NCBI GenBank assembly: GCA_030734395.1
Contig: JAUZTG010000029.1
Coordinates: 6,944,001-7,008,000, forward strand
DNA from: Sarocladium kiliense
Taxonomy: Eukaryota > Ascomycota > Sordariomycetes > Hypocreales > Sarocladiaceae
Direction of reading: 5' to 3'
DNA: 64,000 nt
Shown here piece by piece: positions 55,626 to 64,000 of the stretch (position 1 is the stretch's first letter; each line of letters starts with the position of its first letter). The position numbers and the translations under genes are program-made. The notes below the pieces were generated by a model. It saw only the letters and a program-made list of their open reading frames with translations, had not been told where the DNA came from and did no database searches.

Positions 55626-58027
55626 ATGCGTCGCCGCCATCACACGGAAAACGATGGTTACGACTCAGATGAGTCGTTCTCACTTGAGAGCGTTATATTT
55701 GACTCGACTGAAGAGCTTTCAGACGCAGAGACAGAGGCCACTGAGATCGACCCTCTCGATGAAGTCGGCTGCCACGCCGATGTCGATGATATTCCAGATC
55801 TTCTCTATGGGGCCACCCACCCGCCAGATTACTACCGTCGCATAGCTGAAGAGGTTAATGATGTCGACTTTGACGAGCAAGACTATAGCCCGGGCACAGA
55901 GGCGCTCCTCGACGCGGTCGAGAGACATTGGCAGCGGTAGCGTTCCTCATCACACTGATCCGAGGCTTGTGCTAATGATAGACGCATAGCTTCTGTAGAG
56001 AAAACAAGTTCGGTGATCCCAATAGACGCCTTGAATCGATCTCACTCGGCCTCCTGATCAGCTTCTTCACGTGGCGCCTCGATCTCAAACTTGGCAAGGC
56101 GGACAGGAAGATGAGAGGCATCAAGACCTGTAGCTCGCTCGGCACGAACTGGAAGGTCTTCCGTCTCGTGTACGAGAGGGCCACCGGGGTGAAGCTTGAC
56201 CCAAAGCTGAATCGTCAAATGCACAAGGTACCGCCTCCTTCGCCATTCTGTTCGCTTTCTAACAGTCTAGGTCCTGCGCAAACTTGCTATCGATTACGGG
56301 CTGAGCAGCAAGAGGCGAGAAAACCGGTGCATGACTATTAATGACCTCAAAGAGCAAGTCGAGGAAACGGTTAGCACCACAAAGAAATTATTCGATCTCG
56401 GCGAGCTCCGTATCCTGGCGACCCTATTTCTGCTGCTCCTTGCCCCTGCTGGTGCTCGACCTCAGGCTATCTTACGGCTCCGGTTCAGGGACATTCGCGT
56501 CGTGTTGGCAAAGGACCCCGAGGAGGGCCTGCACAAGCTCCTGATCCAGTTTACGCCGGAGTTTACCAAGACCTACCTGGGCACCAAGGACGTGTGAGTA
56601 ACCCTCATTACAATACGGTGGTGCATCTCTGACTTCTTGCAGGAAGACCTTTACCGTCCCGGAGGCGCTACTTGACCCGGCGCTGCTCCTTAGCCCACAT
56701 ATCTTCCTCTTAGGCATATTGTTCCGTAACAGAGCCTTCAGGGCATCAGACCTCATCTCGGCATCACAGCTGGACAATTTGGAGATTTACCCCGGTGAGC
56801 GCGAATTACGCCTGCCACTCCGAGAGGACCTAAACGATGTGCCCCTCTTCCGACGCGCTGTCAAGACTTCGACAGGATTTGAGATGTCCATGACGGAACC
56901 AATCTCTTACGGCATGATGGCCGCATGGATTAAAAGAATTGGCGAGGTTTTAGGCCGGCTGTATAACACTATTTGTTACAGTTTGCGCTACAACGCGGGT
57001 AACGAGCTCGATGGCAGCCGTAAGCTTCACCTAGTCATATCGATAGTTGTCTGTTCTGACGTCATGTACAGCATATGCGAGCGATGCCATCCGCAACCTG
57101 GCGCTGGACCATGACAGCTCGGACCCGTTCCAGAAGCACTACCTTGGACGTCAACTGCGCCTAGATACATGGGCAATTATCCGAGGCCAGAAACCACAGC
57201 AGGCGCTGCTGAAGCAAGCCTGCAGTATCGGCCACGCAAATAGCAAGCGACGGCCGGTCGAATTAAATGCTCAGCAGTTAGCGTCGGTGAACACTGACCC
57301 CGGTATCAGGAAACTAGCACGATGGGTGAAGGGTTTGCCTCTCAAATCGAAAGAACGTCAAGAGGCTGTCCGATCATTGAGGAAAGAGAAGCAGAGGCTG
57401 AAGAAGGCTCTGCTGGAGCGAATTAAAGAGGCGTGGACAGATAAGCAGGCTGTGGAAGACATCCAATTTCAACTCCAGGGTTACAAATTCCCCGAGCCCG
57501 CAGCAGCTGATCGAGTCTGCCCACCTCAGCGTCCAGCGCAGAGGCGTCTTGTTGAAGCGTTGACGGCTCCGATGGACAACAGCATTGAAGGCTACTACAG
57601 ATGCCGGGACAACGCCATTGACGCCATCGTTGCTTATTGCAGTGTGGCAGAAGGTCGTACAGCACGTCGAGCTAAGATTTCAGCAAAAAAAGATCCGGAG
57701 CCTAATCCTTCACAGTTGAATGATAACTGTCTGGAAGCTGCAGTGCTGTCCGTATTCGTTAATAGCGCAACGGAGAGGCCGAGGAGGTGCTTTATGTGCG
57801 TTGGTGCTGCGCTTTCTCTCGAACCAGATGACCCTCGATCAAAAGAGCTTATCCGCGACTTCCATACCCCAGGAGATCTCTCGAAGCATTTCCGGAGGAG
57901 GCATCTTTCTCATATATCTCATACATCCCACGATGCCTCGCTTCGGTGCGCGGTGTGTGACATGAGATTGACAAGTAAGATGCATTTGCAGAATCATGCT
58001 ATGAGAGTGCATGGCACAGTTTCTTAG
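55626..58027 (+). CDS. DUF3435 tyrosine-recombinase-like protein with C2H2 fingers (Starship captain candidate)
   Basis: Exons are 55626-55936, 55990-56227, 56271-56593, 56643-57019 and 57072-58027, with all phases agreeing, giving 734 residues. The N-terminus is acidic (residues 1-100). DUF3435 hallmarks follow: HWQRFCRENKFGDP, LGTNWKVFRLVYER, LLLLAPAGARPQAILRLRFR, LSPHIFLLGILF and YNTICYSLRYNAGN. Then come RNLALDHDSSDPFQKHYLGR and a basic coiled-coil. Candidate catalytic residues of the tyrosine-recombinase fold are R246 (GARPQ), R406 (YSLR), H430 (LALDH) and Y440 (KHYLGR), so the set looks complete. The C-terminus has two C2H2-like fingers (CFMC...HFRRRH and CAVC...HAMRVH). DUF3435 proteins include Starship captains, which move giant fungal elements. 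Neighbouring SANT and NLR-like sequences fit this, but no element boundary is defined. Confidence 0.87.
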
Positions 58028-58609
58028 GACTTGTTGTTGATTATAAAGACAGTTCTTGACTAGATAGCGCCGCAGTCAAGGAAGTCACCTCATTATCAAG
58101 TTTTCTAGATATTTCTGCAGCATGCAATTTAGACTTTTAGAGGTGACTCTCATGCTCGTCTTCAGTCGTAACACATAGCAAGCAGAGGCCACTGGTCTTT
58201 CCATGCTGTTGCCTTTGGAGATGTGCGATCCTTTCGAAGACCCCTGCTTGACTTCCGGTGTATCCTAAGGGTCAGTATGAGGAGCATCGGCATGTTTCTC
58301 TGTCAATGCATCAAGCATGGCCGAGATGCGAAACCTGATCGTTCTACGGGCTGCTACCGTCCCGCTCTCCATCTGCCTCACGGAGGCCTTCGCCATTCTC
58401 GCGCTAGTTGCTGACCAATTCGTTATGGAGGCTCCGCACGTCCCCAAAATCCCAATCATCTTGCCACTGAATCAGAAAGACTGATACTCCGAACTGCTCC
58501 GAGACATTTGCAAAAGTTCATGCTCCAGATTTTAAACAGGATTGTGCTGTTTCACACCTTGTCTATATAAATGTCACATATGTGTTCGTAAACGCCCTTG
58601 AAGCACTTT
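58028..58609. other. Intergenic, nothing recognised
   Basis: 3' flank of the DUF3435 gene up to the first legible dynamin codons. Confidence 0.4.
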
Positions 58610-59440
58610 GAATCGAGGTCACTGGACCAATAGGTCTACACCTCAGCATAGTCGACCTGCCTGGGTTGATATCTGTGTCAAATGAGGGACGGTCAGACCA
58701 AGGTGTAGCCCTTGTTCACTACCTTGTTGATACCTACTTGCAGAGCTTTCGGACTATCATTCTTGACATAGTGCAAGCTGGTAATGGCATTGCAAACCAG
58801 CCGATCATACGGAAGGCGAAGAATTATGCCCCTGGGGTAGTTCGAACGTTTGGTGTTATAACCAAAAAAGACCTTATCAACAATGGCACTGAGTATCAAA
58901 TTGCAAGATAGGGCAAATAATAAGGGCAACGTCGAACTTGAGCTTGGTTCTTTCATTATCAAGAACCCATCTCCCATGGATTTGTAAGCGCAGAGACTTT
59001 GGCTCGCTTGGAGCAAAGGTTCTTTGCCCAGCCTGCTTGGTGAGAACGATCCTAAGCGCATAGAATCAGCAGGCCTTCAAACTTTCCTCCAAGTCCTACT
59101 CTTGGAGCATATCGAAAGAGTGACCCCTAAAGTTCGCCAAGACTTGAGGCAAAGGCTTTCTGGGCCTCGAGGTCGAGCCCAAGGAGCTAGGCAATCCGAG
59201 ACAGGCTCTCACGGACATCCGCTCTTTCTTGATTGAGCGCAGCATACATCTGCACCAGCTCGCCCTCACTGTTAGGACAATATATGGGAGCATGATTCAC
59301 GATTTTTTACTAAGATACGCGGCTTCGGGCACTGGTCTTGCAAAAAGGCATGGGAAGACATGGATGCCGACTATGAGGTTTGATAGACCGTTCACTGTTA
59401 TTTGTCAGGTGTCTAGGAAGACATTCGTTGATAACGTTTG
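58610..59440 (+). pseudogene. Decayed dynamin-like GTPase
   Basis: Fungal dynamin-superfamily GTPase in ruins. Legible in order are IEVTGPIGLHLSIVDLPGLI (G3 motif DLPG), ISVSNEGRSDQGVALVHYLV, TIILDIVQAGNGIANQPIIR, and VRTFGVITKKDLINNGTE (G4 motif). After stops come GSFIIKNPSPMDL and LQVLLLEHIERVTPKVRQDL from the stalk. The P-loop part and everything before it is absent, and there are at least two stops and several frame changes. Dynamin-like genes of this kind (Mx-like, often near NLR and HET genes) are common in variable fungal genome regions. It follows the DUF3435 gene on the same strand, 580 bp downstream, and may have been cargo of the same element. Confidence 0.75.
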
Positions 59441-59813
59441 TCTTCAGGCCAACGAACGTCACATACTTGGTCCTTTAACGACTTTTTCTCACCAACCAGT
59501 ATGTCCAAGCTTCCTGAAGTTCTGCGCATTGGCTCAGAGCCAGGGACGAATGCCCACTTTTGGTCCCAACTACCTGTCCCACATCTGGGACCCCTTCGCG
59601 GGGCTAACCTTTGGCCTGTGCGACCACGCTTATTGGCGCCGTGATAACAATTACAAAGCCGGCACCTGCACATGAGCTTACCCTCAACATAAAGTTCCAA
59701 CTCTGCGCTTCAGTGCCCATCATTCATCTCTCCATTCTACACGCCACCTTTAGTCCATCTCATAGCACATTGAAAGTGCAACTCACTGGGCGGATCAAGC
59801 ACGAAGAGTGACG
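59441..59813. other. Junction between accessory region and PAQR gene
   Basis: No gene seen. This interval is a candidate for the right edge of the accessory region because the next gene is an intact conserved one. Confidence 0.35.
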
Positions 59814-60768
59814 ATGAGAAGCGCAAACAGTCGCTTGGGTCCGCCAAAATCCTGCCAAACCGTTACATACGAAGAGGTCCCAGAGTGGCAGTCAGATAAC
59901 AGATTTATCCTCAACGGTTATCGACGAGCCAAAGACGATTGTTCTCAGGTCTTCACCAGTTTGACCTACCTGCATAATGAGACGTGTAATATCTACACTC
60001 ATCTCATTCCGGCTATCACTCTGCCCCTTGCTCTCCTTTTCACGATTCGATCTGTAGCCACACCCAAATCAACAGATTACTTCGCCTTCGGGCTTTTCTT
60101 CTGCTGTACAGAGATCTGTCTCACGTTCAGTACTCTTTACCACTTGATGCAATCTCATTCGCCCCGCGCGGAAATATTCTGGCACAGCATGGATCTTCTT
60201 GGGATTACGGCCATGATAATAGGCACATTCTCTTCTGGCATCTACTATACATTCCTTTGTGAAGCAAGATTACAAAGGGCCTACTGGAACACTGTGAATT
60301 TTCATTCGGATCTCTGTTTTTATGACCTGGTGGAACGCTGATAATCCTTTAGACTATAGTTACCGGAGCTATCACTGCGGTGCTAGTCTCGTGTCCTCTC
60401 CTGAAAAGTCGGGACTGGCGAAATGTCAAAGCCACTGGTTTCATTGCATTGGGCTCATTGGCTTTCATACCCCTGCTTCATGGTGCCCAACGATATGGCT
60501 ATATGCAGCTGAGATGGTATTTCCTCGAGCTAGCCTGTTATGCTACTGGAGCCTTTTTCTACGCAGTATGTCTATATACCTCTCTCTTCAGAGGATAATC
60601 TGATTCAAAGTATAGTTCCGATTGCCTGAGCGTTTTGCGCCCGGCAAATTCGATTTCTGGGGAAGCTCGCACCAGATCTTTCACGTTTTCATTTTGTGCG
60701 CAATAGTTATGCATACAGCTGCTTTGGTTCAGGGCTTCAACATTTCTCAGGATCTACACTCTTGTTAG
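59814..60768 (+). CDS. PAQR-family seven-TM protein (adiponectin-receptor/Izh-like)
   Basis: Exons are 59814-60293, 60353-60565 and 60616-60768, giving 281 residues. Hallmarks of the hemolysin-III/PAQR family are LHNETCNIYTHLIPA (E/N/H motif before TM1), FSTLYHLMQSHS and HSMDLLGITAMI (Ser-His and Asp), and SSHQIFHVFILCAIVMH (HxxxH) near the end. These His and Asp residues normally bind a zinc and support hydrolase (ceramidase-like) activity. In yeast the Izh proteins influence zinc and sterol balance. The first intron has a weaker donor (GTGAAT) but a clear GCTGATAATCCTTTAG 3' end. ATG 59814 is preferred to the in-frame GTG at 59808. The gene appears intact. Confidence 0.88.
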
Positions 60769-61539
60769 CTTCTGAAGGGGTATGGGCAACAAGTCTTTGG
60801 GATGTCCAATCACCTGCATTTCGGTCATTCTGTCTGACACATTTGATCATGAGGTCAGTAGGTGACGTGCCGGTGCCTTCTAGCGTTGATAGCAGAATTG
60901 AATAATCTCAGCACAACAGGGATATCGTAGGCACTCGACTGTTAGTTGGGGCAAATGTATGTCGAAACCTGAAGAATCTCCCATCGGATGGGTTAAAAAA
61001 TGACGACCAGAGAAGGGAACTGAAAGATATATTAGGGTTGGAGCAATCCTTGGATCAAACAGAGCAATTGCTGCGAAGGTCTTCAGAAGCTTGTTCTGCA
61101 TCATCGCAGCACGGACAGACTCTTCTTCGATATGAATCTATGCCATCGCAGTAAGGGGAGGGGGGCGTTATGAAGGGCTTCAGCGAGGGTGGAATAAAGT
61201 GCTCGCAGCAGAGATGATGTTGTTACGGAGGAACCTTTGTACGTGTCATGGAGCGGTTTTGGGGTGTATTGGCTGGTATTTTCGTATGATTTCCTTCAAC
61301 ATTCTAAGATAGACTGGGAGAACCCGATGCAAACGCAGCAGGCTGAACTCGATTGTCGAGGACGTTGAATTGGTTGATGTCTGTCTTTCTGCGTCCGAGC
61401 TTACTACCACCGTTCCGTATCCTCCATGTCACTTCTTGATTTCCCTGTGAACCTGTTTCTTCAGATCGGATCTCCCGCTTCTTTATCTCGAAGTGGCAAG
61501 ATTGTGCCATGCGTGGCCTCCAGGTACTGTGCCTATCTG
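60769..61539. other. Intergenic, possible last exon of the acetyltransferase gene
   Basis: No convincing gene. The 3' exon of the minus-strand acetyltransferase should start somewhere left of 61,600, but none of the acceptors gives a family-like C-terminus. Confidence 0.35.
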
Positions 61540-61570
61540 CCTCGCTATATTTCCTGCAAATATAGCGAGG
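61540..61570. repeat. Perfect 13-bp inverted repeat (hairpin)
   Basis: CCTCGCTATATTT, a 5-base CCTGC loop, then AAATATAGCGAGG. All 13 pairs match. It is followed at once by a run of G. It lies just past the last supported exon of the acetyltransferase gene, where its 3' end or terminator would be. Confidence 0.9.
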
Positions 61571-61628
61571 GGGGGGACGTGCTACATTCATCATTATTAT
61601 AGCCTTAAGAGAAGGGTGCGTGGCTTAC

Positions 61629-62514
61629 CGTCACTATAACAGACGCGGGATGTATCACGCTGCCCCTGCCAATCACGCAGCCTGGCATGATCGTTGCTCC
61701 CTTTCCGATGTAGCAGCCCGGCTCAATGGAGATAGGCTTACCAATTTTAAAGCCAAGCCGTCGCCAGTTAGGATCGAGTGCCGGGCTATCCGCCATGATA
61801 GTAACATTAGCTTCAATTGAGCACTGCTCACTGATCGTGACTGGGCATGCATCCTGAATATCGCAGTTTGGGCCAATTTCCACGTAGTCTCCAATTGAGA
61901 TGTTGTAGCCATAACGACAGAAGAACGGCTTCTGAACCGACACATCGCGTCCTAGACGTGCGGCCCATGCTGCAGGTTGATATAAAGATGGGTTGGGGTG
62001 CTGCTCAAGACAAAGGATCTGTAGGAACAGCTCCAAGTTCTTGTCCGATAAAGGAGCACCATCTGCTTTCCAGCGATTGAAGTTTTTACAAGCCAGTGCG
62101 CATCGATCCTGATCAAGAAGGAGTGCTGCGTCCATGGCATAGTATTGGCCTCCAAGCATTTTCTCCTTATTGGAAGGTGTTGCGCTGGCAAGTCTCCGGA
62201 CTGATGCGACCTGGTGCTTTCTGGGGGGACGGTGAGGTTCTAGACGGCTGTCAGTGTCACGCTCCCTGCCAAATATACATACTTTGATGCGCACCATGGT
62301 TGTTCCCAATTTGAGGGAGAAGGCGGTGCTCTCCTTTTCTCCTCCTGATACGTGAAGATGGCTGAGCCGAGCTGTGGAGGGTATTGACTGTTTCATTTGG
62401 GAGAGCATGTCGAGCTGAAAACGGATTGCTAGAAGGATTATGATCGGCCAACTCGTTTGCGGCCGCGAGGAGTGCCTCGATACCAGGCAGGCTGGTGAGA
62501 GTGTTGTCCGTCAT
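61629..62514 (-). CDS. Maltose/galactoside O-acetyltransferase-like protein (Mac + hexapeptide), 3' end unresolved
   Basis: Left-handed beta-helix acetyltransferase. Supported exons are 62514-62283 and 62239-61629 (intron 43 bp), giving 281 residues before a further donor (GTAAGC at 61628). The Mac domain reads KEKMLGGQYYAMDAALLLDQ then RCALACKNFNRW. The hexapeptide coil includes GPNCDIQDACPVTISEQCS and IEPGCYIGKGATIMPGCVIG. Where LacA/maltose enzymes have the catalytic THPxD motif, this one reads MADSPALDP, so the His is absent, as I recall for some fungal members. If the last donor is not used the protein ends VSHAPFS at 61605. Such proteins acetylate sugars using acetyl-CoA. The N-terminal 75 residues are poorly conserved low-complexity sequence. 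Confidence 0.75.
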
Positions 62515-64000
62515 GGTGTCGGTGGTAGAAGAGGAAAGGAAGAGGGGGAATAAAGCCTATGGGCAGTGGAAGGGTATGACACCTTATGTAGTTCTATTTT
62601 GCGGCACAGCATGTTGTGTGCTACTAAGGGCTCCAAGGCACAGTGGCCAGGCATTGCTGAACATTATTACGTGCCATCCTAGTGCTACGGCAATTGGTGA
62701 TCACCTCGTCTCGCTATCGTGGGAGTCCTCAATCGTGCCACATCTATCACTCTGATCATCACTCTGATGCAAGCTCAACGGCTACCACAACTTGCCATAT
62801 GGAGACTCATTTGCCCGATGGTAACGAAACTTCCGAGTAATCAACTTCTGCGGAACCATACGTAAGAGCACAATAAACGCTACTTGCGCTCCATAGGTCA
62901 CAATGCACAGGCACTAGGTACCAGACAAACGGGCGTACTGATAGAAATCATTGCATCGCGTTCTTGCTCCATTATATCGAAGGTAACTGTCTCCAGCTGC
63001 TCACTCCTATCTATGCAGAAGCGTATATGCATATCAGAACTCCAATGTATGCCAGGCTGAGTACTAAAAGTGGAAGGGTGTCATAGAAAGACCATCGAAT
63101 GTGCTTTATTGCAAGCTTGTTACACGACCAGTCAATTTGAGTTTCTCAGAGCCGAATTTGCGGATGGGTGCTGCGAGGCAAGGAAGAAGTCGTGATGCTC
63201 ATGAAGCAATGTCCGTGCAGCGTGACGAGTGCTTGCCACTGCTCTTGCGTAAAGATTGGACCTCTCTTCGCTATTTTCAGTTCCCGGATTTTTGACCTCT
63301 ATGCATTTCCTCTCAACCCATTCACTCCGCTGCTGGTGGGTCGGTCTTGATAGCCATGAAAGCCGAACAAGTCTTCCATGATGCTGAGCGTTGTAGGTCA
63401 GGCAGGAGAGATCACAAGTGGGGAAAGAGCCGGGTTTCCTCGGAGTACAGATGGGCCTGTTGCTGGGAGCACAATAGCGCCCAACGTAAATGCGGGGGCA
63501 GGGTATCAGATGGCCAGCACATGTTGATCGACGTACGCTGAGCAAGAGTCAGCTTGTCATTCGACAGCAGCGTATGCCGACTTGTAGAGATAAGAGCTAG
63601 GCAATTCCAATGTGGAGGAACATTGGCTGACTTGCGAGCTCGCTTGAAGTGATGCGCTGTATGGTTCTGATCCAGGTTGTTTACCCCAAAGACTGTCGAG
63701 CTCTCGCCAGCTCCTGTACTTGACGAGCGATTCGATCCTTCCTACTGAGACTACCAGAATGTCCCTTGTGCTACCGCCCTCGATATCTTAGCATTTGCGG
63801 AAAACCTCGGGCTTCCCAGGGTCCTCCTGGTTTCGGGTTCCTAGAGGCAGATGCGCCGAAGCTCGGTGGCAACGCCCCTCAGCGCCAGTACTTAGCTCTT
63901 GTTTGTGCTAGACTCGACAGTCTCGATACAAAAACTGGGATCGAACGCAATAATGCTAATGTTCCTGCGCTGTGGCCGAGTGGTCTGCGGTTCAGCTGCA
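62515..64000. other. 1.5 kb to the window end, nothing supported
   Basis: Promoter side of the acetyltransferase gene, then short ORFs on both strands (63,100-63,545) without recognisable features. A Box-A-like string near 63,973 is discussed under rejected items. Confidence 0.4.

Noticed and set aside
63966..64000. Possible 5' end of a tRNA-Leu/Ser gene (TGGCCGAGTGG Box A match at 63973)
   Set aside because: Box A fits, but the D-stem partner is poor, the first base would be T, and Box B lies beyond the window, so it cannot be tested here.

Overview
The window is genomic DNA of a filamentous ascomycete (Pezizomycotina; I cannot name a species). Genes are split by short GT-AG introns (mostly 43-105 bp) with CTRAY-type branch sites. 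There are three Zn2Cys6 regulators, many sugar and amino-acid transporters, a fungus-specific DUF3435 recombinase-like gene, and AT-rich blocks and relics that suggest repeat-induced point mutation (RIP). Exon models were assembled by hand and checked by phase arithmetic; none is confirmed by transcripts.

Left half (1-41.2 kb), mostly metabolic genes. A cellulose-synthase-like GT2 gene runs off the left edge. A gene-poor stretch with a deleted FAD monooxygenase follows. At 9.3-16.1 kb lies a compact, apparently complete alpha-galactoside utilisation cluster: an intracellular GH36 alpha-galactosidase, a Zn2Cys6 regulator and an MFS alpha-glucoside/galactoside-type permease. A 25-bp near-identical element lies upstream of both the hydrolase and the permease. 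A Nudix gene with one in-frame TGA inside its Nudix box follows. A second group (18.4-25.4 kb) holds an aldo-keto reductase fused to a RidA domain, a Zn2Cys6 regulator and an amino-acid permease. Then come a small coiled-coil ORF, a second amino-acid permease, a PD-(D/E)XK-like relic, a secreted FAD-linked oxidoreductase with its own Zn2Cys6 neighbour, and a divergent pair made of an AnmK/levoglucosan-kinase-type sugar kinase and a sugar-porter MFS protein.

Right half (41.3-59.4 kb), an accessory compartment. It opens with a roughly 650-bp very AT-rich block, followed by about 3 kb with no recognisable gene. It contains an AT-hook/double-SANT protein and its inverted, broken copy, a relic of a Helo-like (NLR-type) N-terminal domain, two paralogous genes made of 27-residue repeats (81-bp period), a 31-bp minisatellite with eight in-register copies, and a diverged tandem segmental duplication (offset about 4.6 kb). 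It also contains an intact 734-aa DUF3435 protein with a candidate R/R/H/Y catalytic set and C-terminal C2H2 fingers, and a decayed dynamin GTPase. This mix resembles what is known around Starship-type giant elements, with the DUF3435 gene as candidate captain, but no element boundaries could be fixed by eye.

Right end (59.8-64 kb). An intact PAQR (adiponectin-receptor/hemolysin-III-like) membrane protein and a Mac/hexapeptide acetyltransferase are followed by 1.5 kb with nothing recognised.
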